Positions 45,686-55,900 of a stretch of 64,000 nt of DNA are shown one piece after another (the first letter of the stretch is position 1; every line of letters starts with the position of its first letter). The stretch is taken from assembly GCF_003597395.2 (NCBI RefSeq), contig NC_133782.1:3261450-3325449 (forward strand). The letters are read 5' to 3'. The translations under genes and the position numbers were made by a program. The DNA is from Chelonoidis abingdonii. Taxonomy: Eukaryota > Chordata > Testudines > Testudinidae. The notes under the pieces are model-generated. The model worked only from the letters and a program-made list of their open reading frames with translations. It was not told the DNA's origin and searched no databases.

Positions 45686-46779
45686 CTGGGCAGGAGTAAT
45701 TTAGGGCAGGAAAGGAATCAGATCATCCAAGCGGCTGGCGTGCCTCCTGTCGGATACAGACCGAGCGAGGGTGGTGCAGGGAGAGAAAGTGGTTCTTGCA
45801 AAAGCAGATCTCACAGCATCCCACAAGTGGCTTACGCAGTCATGCAGCAAAGCTGGAAGGTGGCATGAATGGAGCATCGAAGACCCGGGTGGTGCTCAGT
45901 CCACTGCTGGGATCATAGTGCCGCAGAAGTGATGGCCGGTCCAGGGAACTCGTCCTTTATATGCAGATCCCAACCCCCCACCCTCACACCCCTTCAAAAA
46001 ATCCCACAACAACAAACCAACTTGCAAACAAATTGGCTGAAATTTACCACTCAGAAATGCTCCAGGCTCCACCTCAGCTGGGAAGTGACCCACTCTGCAT
46101 CTGCACAGCAGTTGTACCTCTGCCAGGCCTGAGAATTCAGGTTCAACGCGGAGTCCACTGCTCAGAAACTCTGGGTGGAGTCAAGCAAATTAACCCTGGC
46201 TGTGCCGGCAAACTTTGTTTCATGTCTTTCCCTGAATCCCGGTGCTCCCCTCACAAGGCGGACCAGCCCGTGTGAATTAGTCAGACTTAGCTTTGGTCTC
46301 TCCAGCCTTTCTTCTAGGAAGGGGAAAATTAATCACTTGAATTTACTAAACCACACTCCATGTGACAGATCTGCTGTGTCTTGGCGGCAAAGACAAATGG
46401 GTACAAGCCAGATCCAGAGCTGGAGTAAACCTCCGTCACTCCACTGACTGCAAAGGAGCTGGGCCAATTTACACCCCTAGAGGATCTGCCCCCCATCCTT
46501 TTTAGAGCTGCTGCTGTACCTCATTTTCCAAGCTGCTAATAAATGTTTCTCTGAGAGCTGTAGAACCTGAGACTTGTCTCTGAACTGGAGTTTGCCAGCA
46601 TGTAACCCTTTCGCAGCCAGTCCCCGCTCGCTCTGGGTCTTGCACGCTGTTTGACTGCATTGTTTAGACAGCAATGGCAGTTTAAATGCTGACAGCCCGA
46701 CTGATGGGATGGCTGTGTGAGCTAACCACTAGGACTGATGTCTGGGTTGCTTTTACTATGGCCTTACTGTACTGGGGAC
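45686..46779 (-). other. RSPO4 5' leader and upstream flank
   Basis: Contains the presumed 5' untranslated leader (45686 to about 45928), the TATA box and about 800 bp of upstream sequence. It is not notably CpG-rich. An inverted-repeat MITE of the gene-desert type lies at about 46405-46490. No second gene is visible. The upstream side is closed off by the retrotransposon nest that begins near 46780. Confidence 0.5.
45956..45961 (-). promoter_or_regulatory. RSPO4: Candidate TATA box of RSPO4
   Basis: On the minus strand the sequence reads CTGCATATAAAGGAC, a canonical TATAAA, 271 bp upstream of the RSPO4 ATG. Transcription would then begin near 45925-45931, giving a 5' leader of about 240 nt. 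The leader has no obvious splice pair, so coding exon 1 is probably also the first exon. This is inferred from motif and position only. Confidence 0.45.
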
Positions 46780-47060
46780 AGTGACAGGGTGCTGTTAACA
46801 GGCTCCAATTGGTCTCTAGAGAAGTCAGCACCCTGATCACTTAGGACACCCAGGGCACTGAATGTGGAGGAAGATGGAAACACTTACACTTGCAGGTAGC
46901 CTGGTGAGTTAATGAGGTAATTAGCTCACCACCTGGAGAACCCAGGAAGGGAAGCAGACAATGTGCAAGGCTAATTCAGAGAGCAGGAGGGAGCGCCTCA
47001 GAACGGCTGCTATAGGCTTGTATTGTAGCCGGAGCTTAAGGAGACAAACAACAAGCACAT
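46780..47060 (+). mobile_element. LTR-like 5' end of an old retrotransposon
   Basis: The block AGTGACAGGGTGCTGTTAAC onward can be aligned by eye with 49883 onward (shared GTGACAGG(G)TGCTGTTAA, then CCAGGGCA, CACTTACAC and GCCTGGTGA). The pair would be the two LTRs of one element. The right border is approximate. Confidence 0.5.
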
Positions 47061-47085
47061 GTGGTGAAGTTATCTTGGTGGATCT

Positions 47086-48460
47086 GTGTGCTGCTTAATT
47101 CACCAAAAGGGCTTCCAAGCCAGGGTTTTCCTGGAGAGGAAGTGGGAGCCCATTCACAAGTGGGGGCTTGTCTGGGAACCATTTGTTAGACAGAACCAAA
47201 AAGGCTTGAGAGACGGCATGTGGGAGGCCAAGTTGGAAAAGACTGAGAAGCTGATGTGGCGGCTGGTAGAGCAACAGAAGGAGATGCAGAGGACATTTCT
47301 GGCATTCCAGCAAACCCAGCAGGCCAAGCAACAAGTTCTGCTGGGATGGCAGGTGGAGCAACTGCCAGTGTTTCAGGAATTCATGAAGGAGCAGACCCAG
47401 ATGCAGCAGCAGTTAATACAGAATGTGACAAGTCCTGCCAGGGGGAATGGAAGTCAGGAGGGCTGGGACTCTGTAAAATGGGCCCCGGGGCTGGTCCCGA
47501 CACATTCCTACTGACTTTTGGGAGAATTGCTGCTTGTGCGGGCTGGGATACATGATTATGGCTAGCACTTTGTCTAGTGAGAGAAGCACAAGCCACTTAT
47601 GCTGAGTGACGAGCAGGTCAATATTAGACCATGTAGGCTTGTCAGCTGAGAGGTACAGAGAGAAATTTAGGGCAGCCAGATAGACTCAGGGGGTCAGGCC
47701 CAGAGCATTTGTGCAGAAGTTGAAGGATTGAGCCAACCAGTGGCTGAGGCCAAGTGGACAGCATGTGGAAGAGATTATGGATGCCATGATATTAGAACAA
47801 TTCATGCAGATCCTCTGAGACACCTCTAAAGTCTGGGTGAGGAGACATCAACCAGTGACGGTGGAGGCAGTGGTAAAGTTGGGTGAGGAGTGTGTTGGAG
47901 GCAGGTTTTCCCAGGAAAACAGCTTGTCCCGCGGAGGACAGGGGGAAGATGGGATCCCTCAAGACAAGAGGCAAGATAGGCTGCTTCGACCAGCCAGGAT
48001 ATTACCTGCTACCAGGGTAGGGGGAAAGGCCACATTAAGCGGGACTACCCGGAATGCAGACTGGGGGAATATTGCAGCTGGATTGTGGTGATGGAGACAT
48101 CTAGGAAGGGTGTGAAAACAATCCCTGTAAGGGTGGGATATAGGCCAGAGGTGAGGGTTATTGATTGTTTGCTGGTCGTTTGCTCTTGCAGAGCAGACTG
48201 GTAGAATTTCAGTGATTTCAGGAGGGGGAAACCCTGTGCGTGGAGTGTGTACACAGGGAAAGAAAAATTATCCAGCGACGATATACTCGTTGGAGGTACA
48301 CGGGAGGCTCCAATGCCAGAGGGTCAGGGGAGTGGAAACCTTGCCCCATCCTGTGGTCTTGGGAACTGATCGGAACCCATTCCCTTTATGGAGAAGAAAG
48401 GCCTGGATAGGGGAAGGAACCTCAGTCGGGGGTGAGAAAAATCGGGGCTGGGATTAAGCC
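47086..48460 (+). pseudogene. Degraded LTR-retrotransposon gag/protease region
   Basis: The 142-codon frame at 47086-47514 is glutamine-rich and helical, typical of retrotransposon gag. A second frame at 47256-47555 ends with a gag-like ALKMGP/FLLTF-type segment before a stop. Further right, pieces at 47837-48091 (resembling the end of a gag core and a zinc-knuckle remnant) and 48161-48457 (resembling the protease region) lie in different frames with stops between them. The order gag, knuckle, protease suggests a Ty3/gypsy- or ERV-like element. It is clearly broken. I identified it by family resemblance only. Confidence 0.55.
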
Positions 48461-48497
48461 TGGGACCCAGAGCCCGCAAGGGTAGATACTAGAAAAC

Positions 48498-48605
48498 TAG
48501 GGTTACCAGATAACAACTGTGAAAAAACAGGAGAGGTGCCAGTGGAGGGGGGGAAGGCACCTATATAAGAAAAAGTCCCAAAAAACGGGACATCTGGTCA
48601 CCCTA
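48498..48605 (-). mobile_element. TA-flanked 120-bp MITE, copy 5
   Basis: TA-GGGTTACCAGATAAC to ACATCTGGTCACCC-TA. Inserted just after the protease-like remnant, so it is younger than the retrotransposon. Slightly shortened (108 bp). Confidence 0.88.
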
Positions 48606-48870
48606 CAGAAAACCCTAAACAGAAAACAACAAGCCAAAGAAAGTGGGGCCTAGGTGGAGAATACTGGGGCAGAAGAGAAACTGGAAAAGGGGGTGAAGGA
48701 GCCGGGATCACTCACACAAGGGCAACCCAAATGAAGGACAGGAGGTGAACCCCCCATACTCCAGTAAGGGGGCCTGGAGGAGGAAGTGACATCAAAGGCC
48801 TGATTGCTAAAGGGGATCAGAGACCGTCAGTATGTGAGGGGCTGATTGGAGAGGAAACCCCCATGGGCTA

Positions 48871-49648
48871 TGTGACGAAGTGGGGGTTTTCTTGGGTTTT
48901 TTTGTCTTTTCCAGGGTTTGCATGCACAGGGGGTGGGACTCAATGTACCTGGGTGTTACTGGTTTAACGAGGTGAGGGGAGAGGGAGTTTGTTGTTACAG
49001 AGGACCGGAGAGGGACCCCAGCCCAGGAGACACAACCGGTTCTGGCCAGTGGGAGGACAATGGGCTGCAGAGAGAGGACCCCGGTGACCTGCCCAGCCGG
49101 TTCCAGCCAGAGGAGAGCTGCGAGGAAAGGGGACTCAGGCCTTCCTGTTTACGACCCTGTTTACCTGGAGAGAAGACAATGGACTGAGGCGGGGCTTGAG
49201 GCCGGGGATATCAGAGACCCAGCTGGGAAGCAGGGGGGCTCGGGCTGGCGAGGGGAAGCAGGCAGAGCCCACCTGGATGCAGGGAGACTGGGATGTGCTG
49301 TTATTGTGAGAGGCCAGGCCTGAGGCCCTGAGAGTTTCCTGTGCTGTGTTCAACTCTCAATAAACCCTCCTGTTTTATGCTGGCTGAGAGTCACTCTGGT
49401 CTAGAGAACAGGGTTGCATCAGCCCCTTCGGGGGTGAAGAGGCCCAGGGGGTCCAGAGTGCGTGGACTCCCGGAGGGGGCCCACGGCAGAGACAGACGTG
49501 CTGAGGCTCAGAGAGGTGCGGCTCCAGGAGGTGGAGGGGCCTGACCCCGAGAGAGAGTGGACCCCCGAGAAGGGCTGTCTCACTGAAAGGGGCACCCCCC
49601 ACGGACCGCACAGGGCCAAGTGTGGGCACGATCTGTGAGTCCGTGACA
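48871..49648 (+). mobile_element. Solo LTR with poly(A) signal
   Basis: Begins TGTGACGAAGTGGGGG and ends TCCGTGACA, so it has TG...CA ends. The flanks GGCTA (48866-48870) and GGCTG (49649-49653) make a 5-bp duplication with one mismatch. AATAAA lies at 49359-49364 after CAACTCTC, as in an LTR R region. 778 bp. It sits inside the older element. Confidence 0.8.
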
Positions 49649-49882
49649 GGCTGTATAAGGGATGGGGTAGATCCTGAGCCAGAGTTGTAGGTTGTCTCTG
49701 GTGTGATGACCTATGGGACAAAACTGAGTTGTGGGGGTAGACCCCCACCTAGGAGTACTTCTGCAGAAAGGCAGACGAAGGGACATGGGACAGCAAGGGA
49801 TCATCGCCTCTGTAAGGGAGAAAACAGCCTGAGCGGAAAGGGAGACCCCAAGCTGAACTGAGAAACACAGAAGGGGGAGGTA

Positions 49883-50690
49883 TGTGACAGGTGCTGTTAA
49901 ACGCTTTGAACTGGGTGTTATGGAAGCCAGCACACTGGTCACTTTGAATGCCCAGGGCAGTAGGTGTGGTTAAGGTAGGATGGGGCATGGAACAGGGTAT
50001 TTGGAGAGCCAGGTGGCTTAGTGGTTGATGCACTGAGGTTTCCCTGGCCAAGGTGCCTCAGTCATTCAGGCAGCGGGTAGGGGGACCTGGGCTCTCCCAC
50101 TCTACCAAGTCCCAGCCCAGGGCCCTGTGTGAGTTGACCCCTGAACAGGGGGCACTTGGAGCAGGGAGTATGAAGCCACGGCCATGGGATACTTCCTACC
50201 AGAGACCCTTCAGTTTGGAGTAGGGCTCCTATAGTCCCATTCTCTGGGTGGCTTCTTGTGGTGCCCTCTCATGGATTGTGGGTGGTACCTAGCCACAGTT
50301 CCAGGCTCCTTCAGGTGGGGTAGCCATGAGTTTGGTGCAGCTGAACCCCACAATGTCTCTGGGCTGCAGTCACCCCATTACTGGTGGCTCCTAGGACTCC
50401 TCTGCAGTTTCCCTTGACTGGGAGACAGAACGTGCTCCCTGGTGGCTGGCTTGGCTGGCAAGCTAATGACCCTTCCTTGCAGTTTCTGCCTCTTCACCAG
50501 TCAGCCCCAACCTGGGCCCCACTCTCTCCTTTTCTACCCCCTCCTGGCCTGGCTGCAGGTATAATGGGGCAGGGCTAGCTGGTCCCAAAAGCTCTCTTTA
50601 ACCCCTGCTATGCTGGCTGCCAGTTTCTCCGCTTCATCACAGGGCACTTACACCAGCTGATTGCCTGGTGAATTACTGAGGTAATAAGCT
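49883..50690 (+). mobile_element. LTR-like 3' end of the old retrotransposon, interrupted
   Basis: TGTGACAGGTGCTGTTAAAC onward pairs with the LTR at 46780. The match stops near 49995 and resumes at 50642 (CACTTACACC, TTGCCTGGTGAATTACTGAGG), with an antisense LTR between. Confidence 0.5.
50000..50641 (-). mobile_element. Antisense solo LTR inserted in the old LTR
   Basis: On the minus strand it starts TGTGATGAAGCGGAG, like the head of the LTR at 48871. The flanks GGGTA (49995-49999) and GGGCA (50642-50646) look like a 5-bp duplication with one mismatch. The far end is not a clean CA. 642 bp. Confidence 0.6.
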
Positions 50691-50719
50691 CATGTACTTT
50701 ACATCCAGTACAAACACAC

Positions 50720-50720
50720 T

Positions 50721-50763
<43 letters not shown>

Positions 50764-50770
50764 CTCTTTT
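50720..50770. repeat. CTTT tetranucleotide repeat
   Basis: About twelve TTTC/CTTT units, a pure polypyrimidine tract, ending in TCTCTCTTTT. A likely variable-length locus. Confidence 0.95.
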
Positions 50771-51059
50771 ATAAAATTAAAAGGTTTATAGGATTTTCAA
50801 ATGGAAGAGAATGTGTCCATTCAAACTTTGCAAACCAAGGAAATACAAGGGAGGTAACAGTTAATAATCCCTACAAGAAACCAGCCGATGCTGGATCTGT
50901 ACACAATAGCATATGCCATGACTGAGTGCAAAACTAGGTTCCAGGTGTGGATTCTGTGCCCCACGAATGTCTTGGGTGTTCAGCTCCAGAGCTTTGTTTT
51001 GTGCTCATCTCTTATAGCTTTCCATCTGCAGACAATGGGGTGAATGCGAAGGGCATGCT

Positions 51060-51200
51060 GGAGAATATTTTGCACTTCTCTAGCACCCTGTACCTAAAGA
51101 TCTCAGAGCATTTTGCAAAGCTGCACAACGCGCCAGGAGATAGGTAAGGAGCGTTTTACCCATTTCAAAGGTTGGGCAAACTGAGGCACAAAGCGGCAAC
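51060..51200 (+). repeat. Old SINE fragment (MIR/CORE-like)
   Basis: CACTTCTCTAGCACCCTG, AAAGATCTCAGAGCATTTTG and CAAACTGAGGCACAAAG, in the order of this ancient SINE type. Confidence 0.55.
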
Positions 51201-52138
51201 TTCTCTCTCTGACGCTGAGAAGAAAGAAGCCATTTTAAAGCGCAAGAGAGATTGACTAGTGAGGAAGATGTTAGCCAAACCTATTGGAAGTTCAGTTGCA
51301 ATAGTCTGTTGTCTTAACATTATTTTGCTTGGCATTTAAGGCCTGAGCCTTCAATTCTTGCTCATGTGAGTCATATTTCCCTGAAGTCCATTCAGTGACA
51401 TCAATGGAACTAGTTAATCATGTAGGAATAGGTGAAAAGTTGCAAGATCCAGCCTGTAAAGCTCCCCCAAAATAATGAAACAGCTACTTTGAATGCAACA
51501 TACAATTCTTTCTTGTGGTTGCCATTAATGTGACATTTATTGAGACCCTTCCAGAAGTTCACGCCAGCAAGTCCCTCGGAGGAATTCATGATGAGCAAGG
51601 CTTTCGTAAGGATATAGCCATGTGACTTCTGAGGAAGGGGGACACTCTTGGCCAAACTATCACCACAGAACCCAAACCAAGGGCAGTGGCTGGTGCTTAA
51701 TGCACTTTCCCATTCTCTGTTCTTCAGGTGGCCCAAAGAAGCCTGGTTCTTGAAATTGTCTGGCATTTTCTGGTCAGTCTTCAAAGTGACTCAGGAAGGG
51801 GTAAGGGTTGTGTTACAGAGCAAGGGAGTTGAAGCCAGCCTGAAACTGGAGCCAGGACGGTTAACAGCAGTAGTCTCCATGGCTCTTGGGAAAGAGACAG
51901 TGGAAACACAGGAAACTCAACTGCAGCCGTGAATGAAATTCAACAAATAGGAAAACGTCTCTCTTCATTGAGTAAGTCCATCGCAACCAGCACTGTGTGT
52001 GAGTCAAGGAACTTACTGAACGAACTGAGCTTGCCATCCATTTTCTCATTTCTTACCGTAGAGGGTTCCCGTTTCAAGATGCTCTAATTTTTCTTTGGAC
52101 CAGCCCTCAACAATTCTGTGAAGCCTGTAAAACCAATA

Positions 52139-52348
52139 TCAGAGGGGTAGCCGTGTTAGTCTGGATCTGTAAAAGCGGCAAAGAGTCCTGTGGCACCTTA
52201 TAGACTAACAAACATATTGGAGCATGAGCTTTCATGGGTGAATACCCACTTCGTTGGATGCATGTCAAAGTGGGTATTCACCCACGAAAGCTCATGCTCC
52301 AATACATTTGTTAGTCTATAAGGTGCTACAGAACTCTTTGCCGCTATA
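52139..52348. repeat. Turtle repeat as a long inverted pair (hairpin)
   Basis: The unit starting AGAGGGGTAGCCGTGTTAG at 52141 is followed by its near-perfect inverse. The arms are about 52176-52258 and 52267-52347, with only a few mismatches over about 80 bp and a very short loop (TTGGATGCATG). It would form a stable stem in RNA or single-stranded DNA. Confidence 0.85.
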
Positions 52349-52599
52349 AAACCAGACGTATGGAAAATTCAGAATAGACTGAGAAGGACCAAGAATCCCC
52401 CATCATAGGGGAAAATACAACCATCTCTCAAAAGGGAAAAGCTGTGATAAGTCTTTAAATACATTTCCATTCTGTGCTTACATTCACGTAGGCTTTTAGC
52501 TCCTGTTACACTTTAAAGTACATTGGCCCATATACTAAAAATCCTCTGATACTTCCTGATAGAACAAAGTGCAGAACCTGGTGGCTGATGAAGAATCTA

Positions 52600-52985
52600 C
52601 AGTTATGCCACCTTATGCTGTCATCCTGTTAGTTCTTTTGAACTAAGCGGATTTGGGCTTGTCTAGTACCTCAATGGGAGACCACTGAGGAATATCTACC
52701 ACGTATTCTTTGGGAAGCGGTACTGGTGATTCAACTGGGACCATTCTTTAGTCCAAACCCAGTGCATTGCTAGCAGTGCTGTATGGCTGAAGGTGCCTCT
52801 TTTGCAGGAGATGTACCCTTGTGAGGACTAAAGAACCCATGGTACTCTACAGAAGAGTAAGTGTAGTAACCTCAAGTCCTGGCAAAATTCCAGCATGAGC
52901 AGCCATGTTCTGTGTCCCCAAATTCCATCTGGAATTTGGCTGGCTTAGGTCACAGGCTCTCTAACATGCTCAGTGACCAAGCTCC
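52600..52985 (+). mobile_element. 5S-rRNA-derived SINE
   Basis: The segment 52641-52683 aligns without gaps to the second half of vertebrate 5S rRNA, including its internal promoter region (CTAAGC, GGGCTTG, CTAGTAC, then ATGGGAGACC): 32 of 43 positions by hand. Downstream, AAAGAACCCATGGTACTCT, AGAAGAGTAAGTG and CTGGCAAAATTCC match the common tail of 5S-derived SINEs known from fish and reptiles. It is an old copy, not a functional 5S gene. Confidence 0.7.
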
Positions 52986-55900
52986 TGATCTCATATCCAG
53001 CCCTGGGTGTCCCCGATACACAAAGAGCAAAGCATAACCTCCAGTCTCACTTCCTTTTGTATAAGATTAAGAGAAAACAATGAAACAAGAAAGAACAATA
53101 GCAGAGTGCCCAGAAGAGATAGCGCTGTGTGTGCAACTCCTCTGCAACAGGCTGCAGCAATTCTGAGAAGAAAATGGCTACTATGTCCCACACAGGCAGA
53201 GTTATCAGACATATAAAGGAGTAAAGCAAAGGAGTCGCTGTTTCATAGCCGCAGACGCCCGCCCAGCCCATGCTGTGGAAGGTCTGCTGAGTGTGAACAA
53301 CATGGCCTTGGGGACGCTTCTCCACCTCATTTTCCTCATATGCGTATGCAGAGCTAGCAGCCTGAATTTGGGCTCTGGCTGTGGTCACATGGGTGAACTT
53401 GCGATGCAAAGGGGGTTGTGTGCTATACAGCTTGTTTCCACGTCAGTATACCCAGCATTCCCCGACAGCTCACAGCTGTCTCCAAAGCCATGCTAGAAAC
53501 AGCAATCCTGGGCCTGTGTCTCTACACAGACTTGCGTCCTGTACCCACGTCTCTTTTTCTACGTAGCATTGTCCTTTCCAGCCAGTGCTCAGGAGGAGGC
53601 TGCTGGCTTGGAACCTAAATACAGAGACATTTTGCCCTTTATATTCCAGTCAATGGAAGGAGATGTTGGCCTTATTCACCCACTCAATGAGTACAACGAG
53701 TTTAATGGAAGTTACTGCAAGGGAAGCACAGGGCATCTGAAATGAGTTAATTCTTCATTGGAACAGACGGGAATGGACACAGAGTATTCTGGATCTATTT
53801 GACCCACACGCATTTACTCTCAAACTGGGGTTAAGATGGCAATGCTTCCAGCTTGCAAGTGTTAAAACTCTCCCAAATGCCCCACTCCAGGTTCAAGTAC
53901 CCAACCAAACCTTCCTAGCCCCTGGCCCCTATGGACTCCCAGGTCAGCGGGGTGTGACTCTGCAGGCCTGATTCTCCTCTCCTTTGCACTGCTCTGTGTC
54001 GGTAGGAGGAGGGGGGAGGTGAGAGATGAGTGCGTCCTAACCCTGCCCCAGGGAAGCACTTTTGGGTGTGACCTGTAACACAGGAGGTGCATTGCTCTAG
54101 ACGCAGGTATCTGGCAAAATCCATGCTTCAGCTCAGGCTGTAAACAACTGAGGACAGGACCCATCTCTTCATTCTGTGTGAGTGTTTACCACTGCTAGGT
54201 GCCACCACACCACCAATAATAAATACTAATCTGGGGGTCTCTGGCCAGGTAAAGGGTTATTCTACCCCACCCATCACCTACGGATGGGCCACTGGTTTTA
54301 AAGAAGTAGCTTTCACTGTGGCAATGAATCTGTAAGGAAGTGCCCCCACCCAAGTCCCTGTTAAAGAGGCTGGGTTGAGTGTTGCTCCAGAAAACAAGGC
54401 TCTTCAAAGGCTAAGCCAGGTGCTTGCTGCCAATAGCAGTTATTAGTTTCAGTTCTCTGCAGCCTGTGCCGTAGCAATAGAACTCACTCCCTTCCCCAGC
54501 AGTGCTAGTTTGGCGGCCTGGACAGCAAGCCCTGCCTGCCTTCACTAGGCGATGAAAATGTAAAGGGTCGGAAATGCTAGAACTGGGACGATTTGGAAAC
54601 AGCCCTGAGTCCACGCCTGGCCCCTCTGCAAGCGCAGTGGGGATCAGTTCTGAGGCTCAGTGACCCCAAGCAATGGCTCCTGGCTCGGGGTATGTCTGCA
54701 CTGCAGCTGGGCACGAGTCTCCCAGCCGGGTTTGTGCTCGGGTGCTCACAGAGCTGTGCAGACAGGCTGGAGTCTGGGCTGTGAACACTGGGGTGAGGGG
54801 GGTGCTTCAAAGGCCAGGCTCCAGCCCGAGCCACAATGGCTGCTCCTCTCTCCTGAATGCGCTAGAGTGAGTCCCGCTGGCACAAAAGTTAGCCTGTCCC
54901 TCCGGTTAAGCTTCCTTTAGACTGGTGAGTTCGGAGAGCTCTTACTTCACAGGCAGGGGTGTCCCCTCATCACTGGGCTCACTGCTCTAACCAAACTGAT
55001 TAAACAGGGGTCCCAGCATGATCGGGGACAGACTGAGATGTCCGTCCACTTTAATTCCTTCCTTTCTTCCCATCTGTTCCACTGTCTCTAGGCAAAATTT
55101 CACCCTCAGGATACATGCAGTCAGCTGCCAATGAAATCAACGGGATGTGTGTGAGGACAGGATCTCCCTCTCTCCTGTCTTCATTCCTTCTCTTGGATTT
55201 TTCCCCTGCTCCCCCCTTCCTACCACTGCCCTCCCCTTACAGTCATTCCCTCTGCCCCAGCCCTGCCATGCTCATCAGACACAAACAAATCCTTTCCTCA
55301 AGAGTTAAAGAGTCAGATGACAAAGAGACCATTTACGAATCTTCAGCCCTTTCCACTGGAAAGCAAAAGTAATAAAGGTTGGGATTTTTTTTTTAATGCC
55401 AGTGTGAAATAAATTGAAAAATTACCCATAAAATGCAGGTTTTCAGCAGCTGGCTCGGCTTTTCTTTCCATAAACAAAGAAGCTGAAAGTAATGCCTTAA
55501 AGTGATTCAATTCCCAGATCTCTCGAGAATGTGTGTGCGTGTTGCGGGAGAGGGCACCCAGAGTATGAGCATCTCCCAGTGTGTACGTGTACGTGTAAGG
55601 GAAGGAGCAGATCATTCCATGAGTGTGTCAACTTTGCTGTGTATGTGTGAGGGTGAAGTGGGACATTCCATGTGTGAGTGTGTGACAATGCGTGTCTGCG
55701 TTTCCTGGCTGGAGCTGGGTGTGGCTATGCACGTTCGTGGGGTTTGTGCCTCAATACACAGCTGCTGCTGGAAATGTATGTCTGCTGATGTTGCTTTTGC
55801 TATGCTGCGGAAAATCCTTTCCAGCCACATGGCATGTCCCAACCCCACAGCCGTCTAGTTTCAGTACCCTCCAGATTGATTTAAACATCAAGACAAAGAC

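Noticed and set aside
50006..50100. A tRNA gene (box-A-like TGGCTTAGTGG)
   Set aside because: No matching box B at the right distance and no cloverleaf could be drawn. It lies within an LTR.
52640..52720. A functional 5S rRNA gene
   Set aside because: Only the second half resembles 5S rRNA, with about a quarter of positions changed, and a SINE tail follows.
54689..54850. A further DNA transposon (GGTATGTCTGCACTGCAGC end)
   Set aside because: One end looks like a known terminal repeat style but I could not find the other end or a target duplication. The same holds for a possible right end near 39448-39464.
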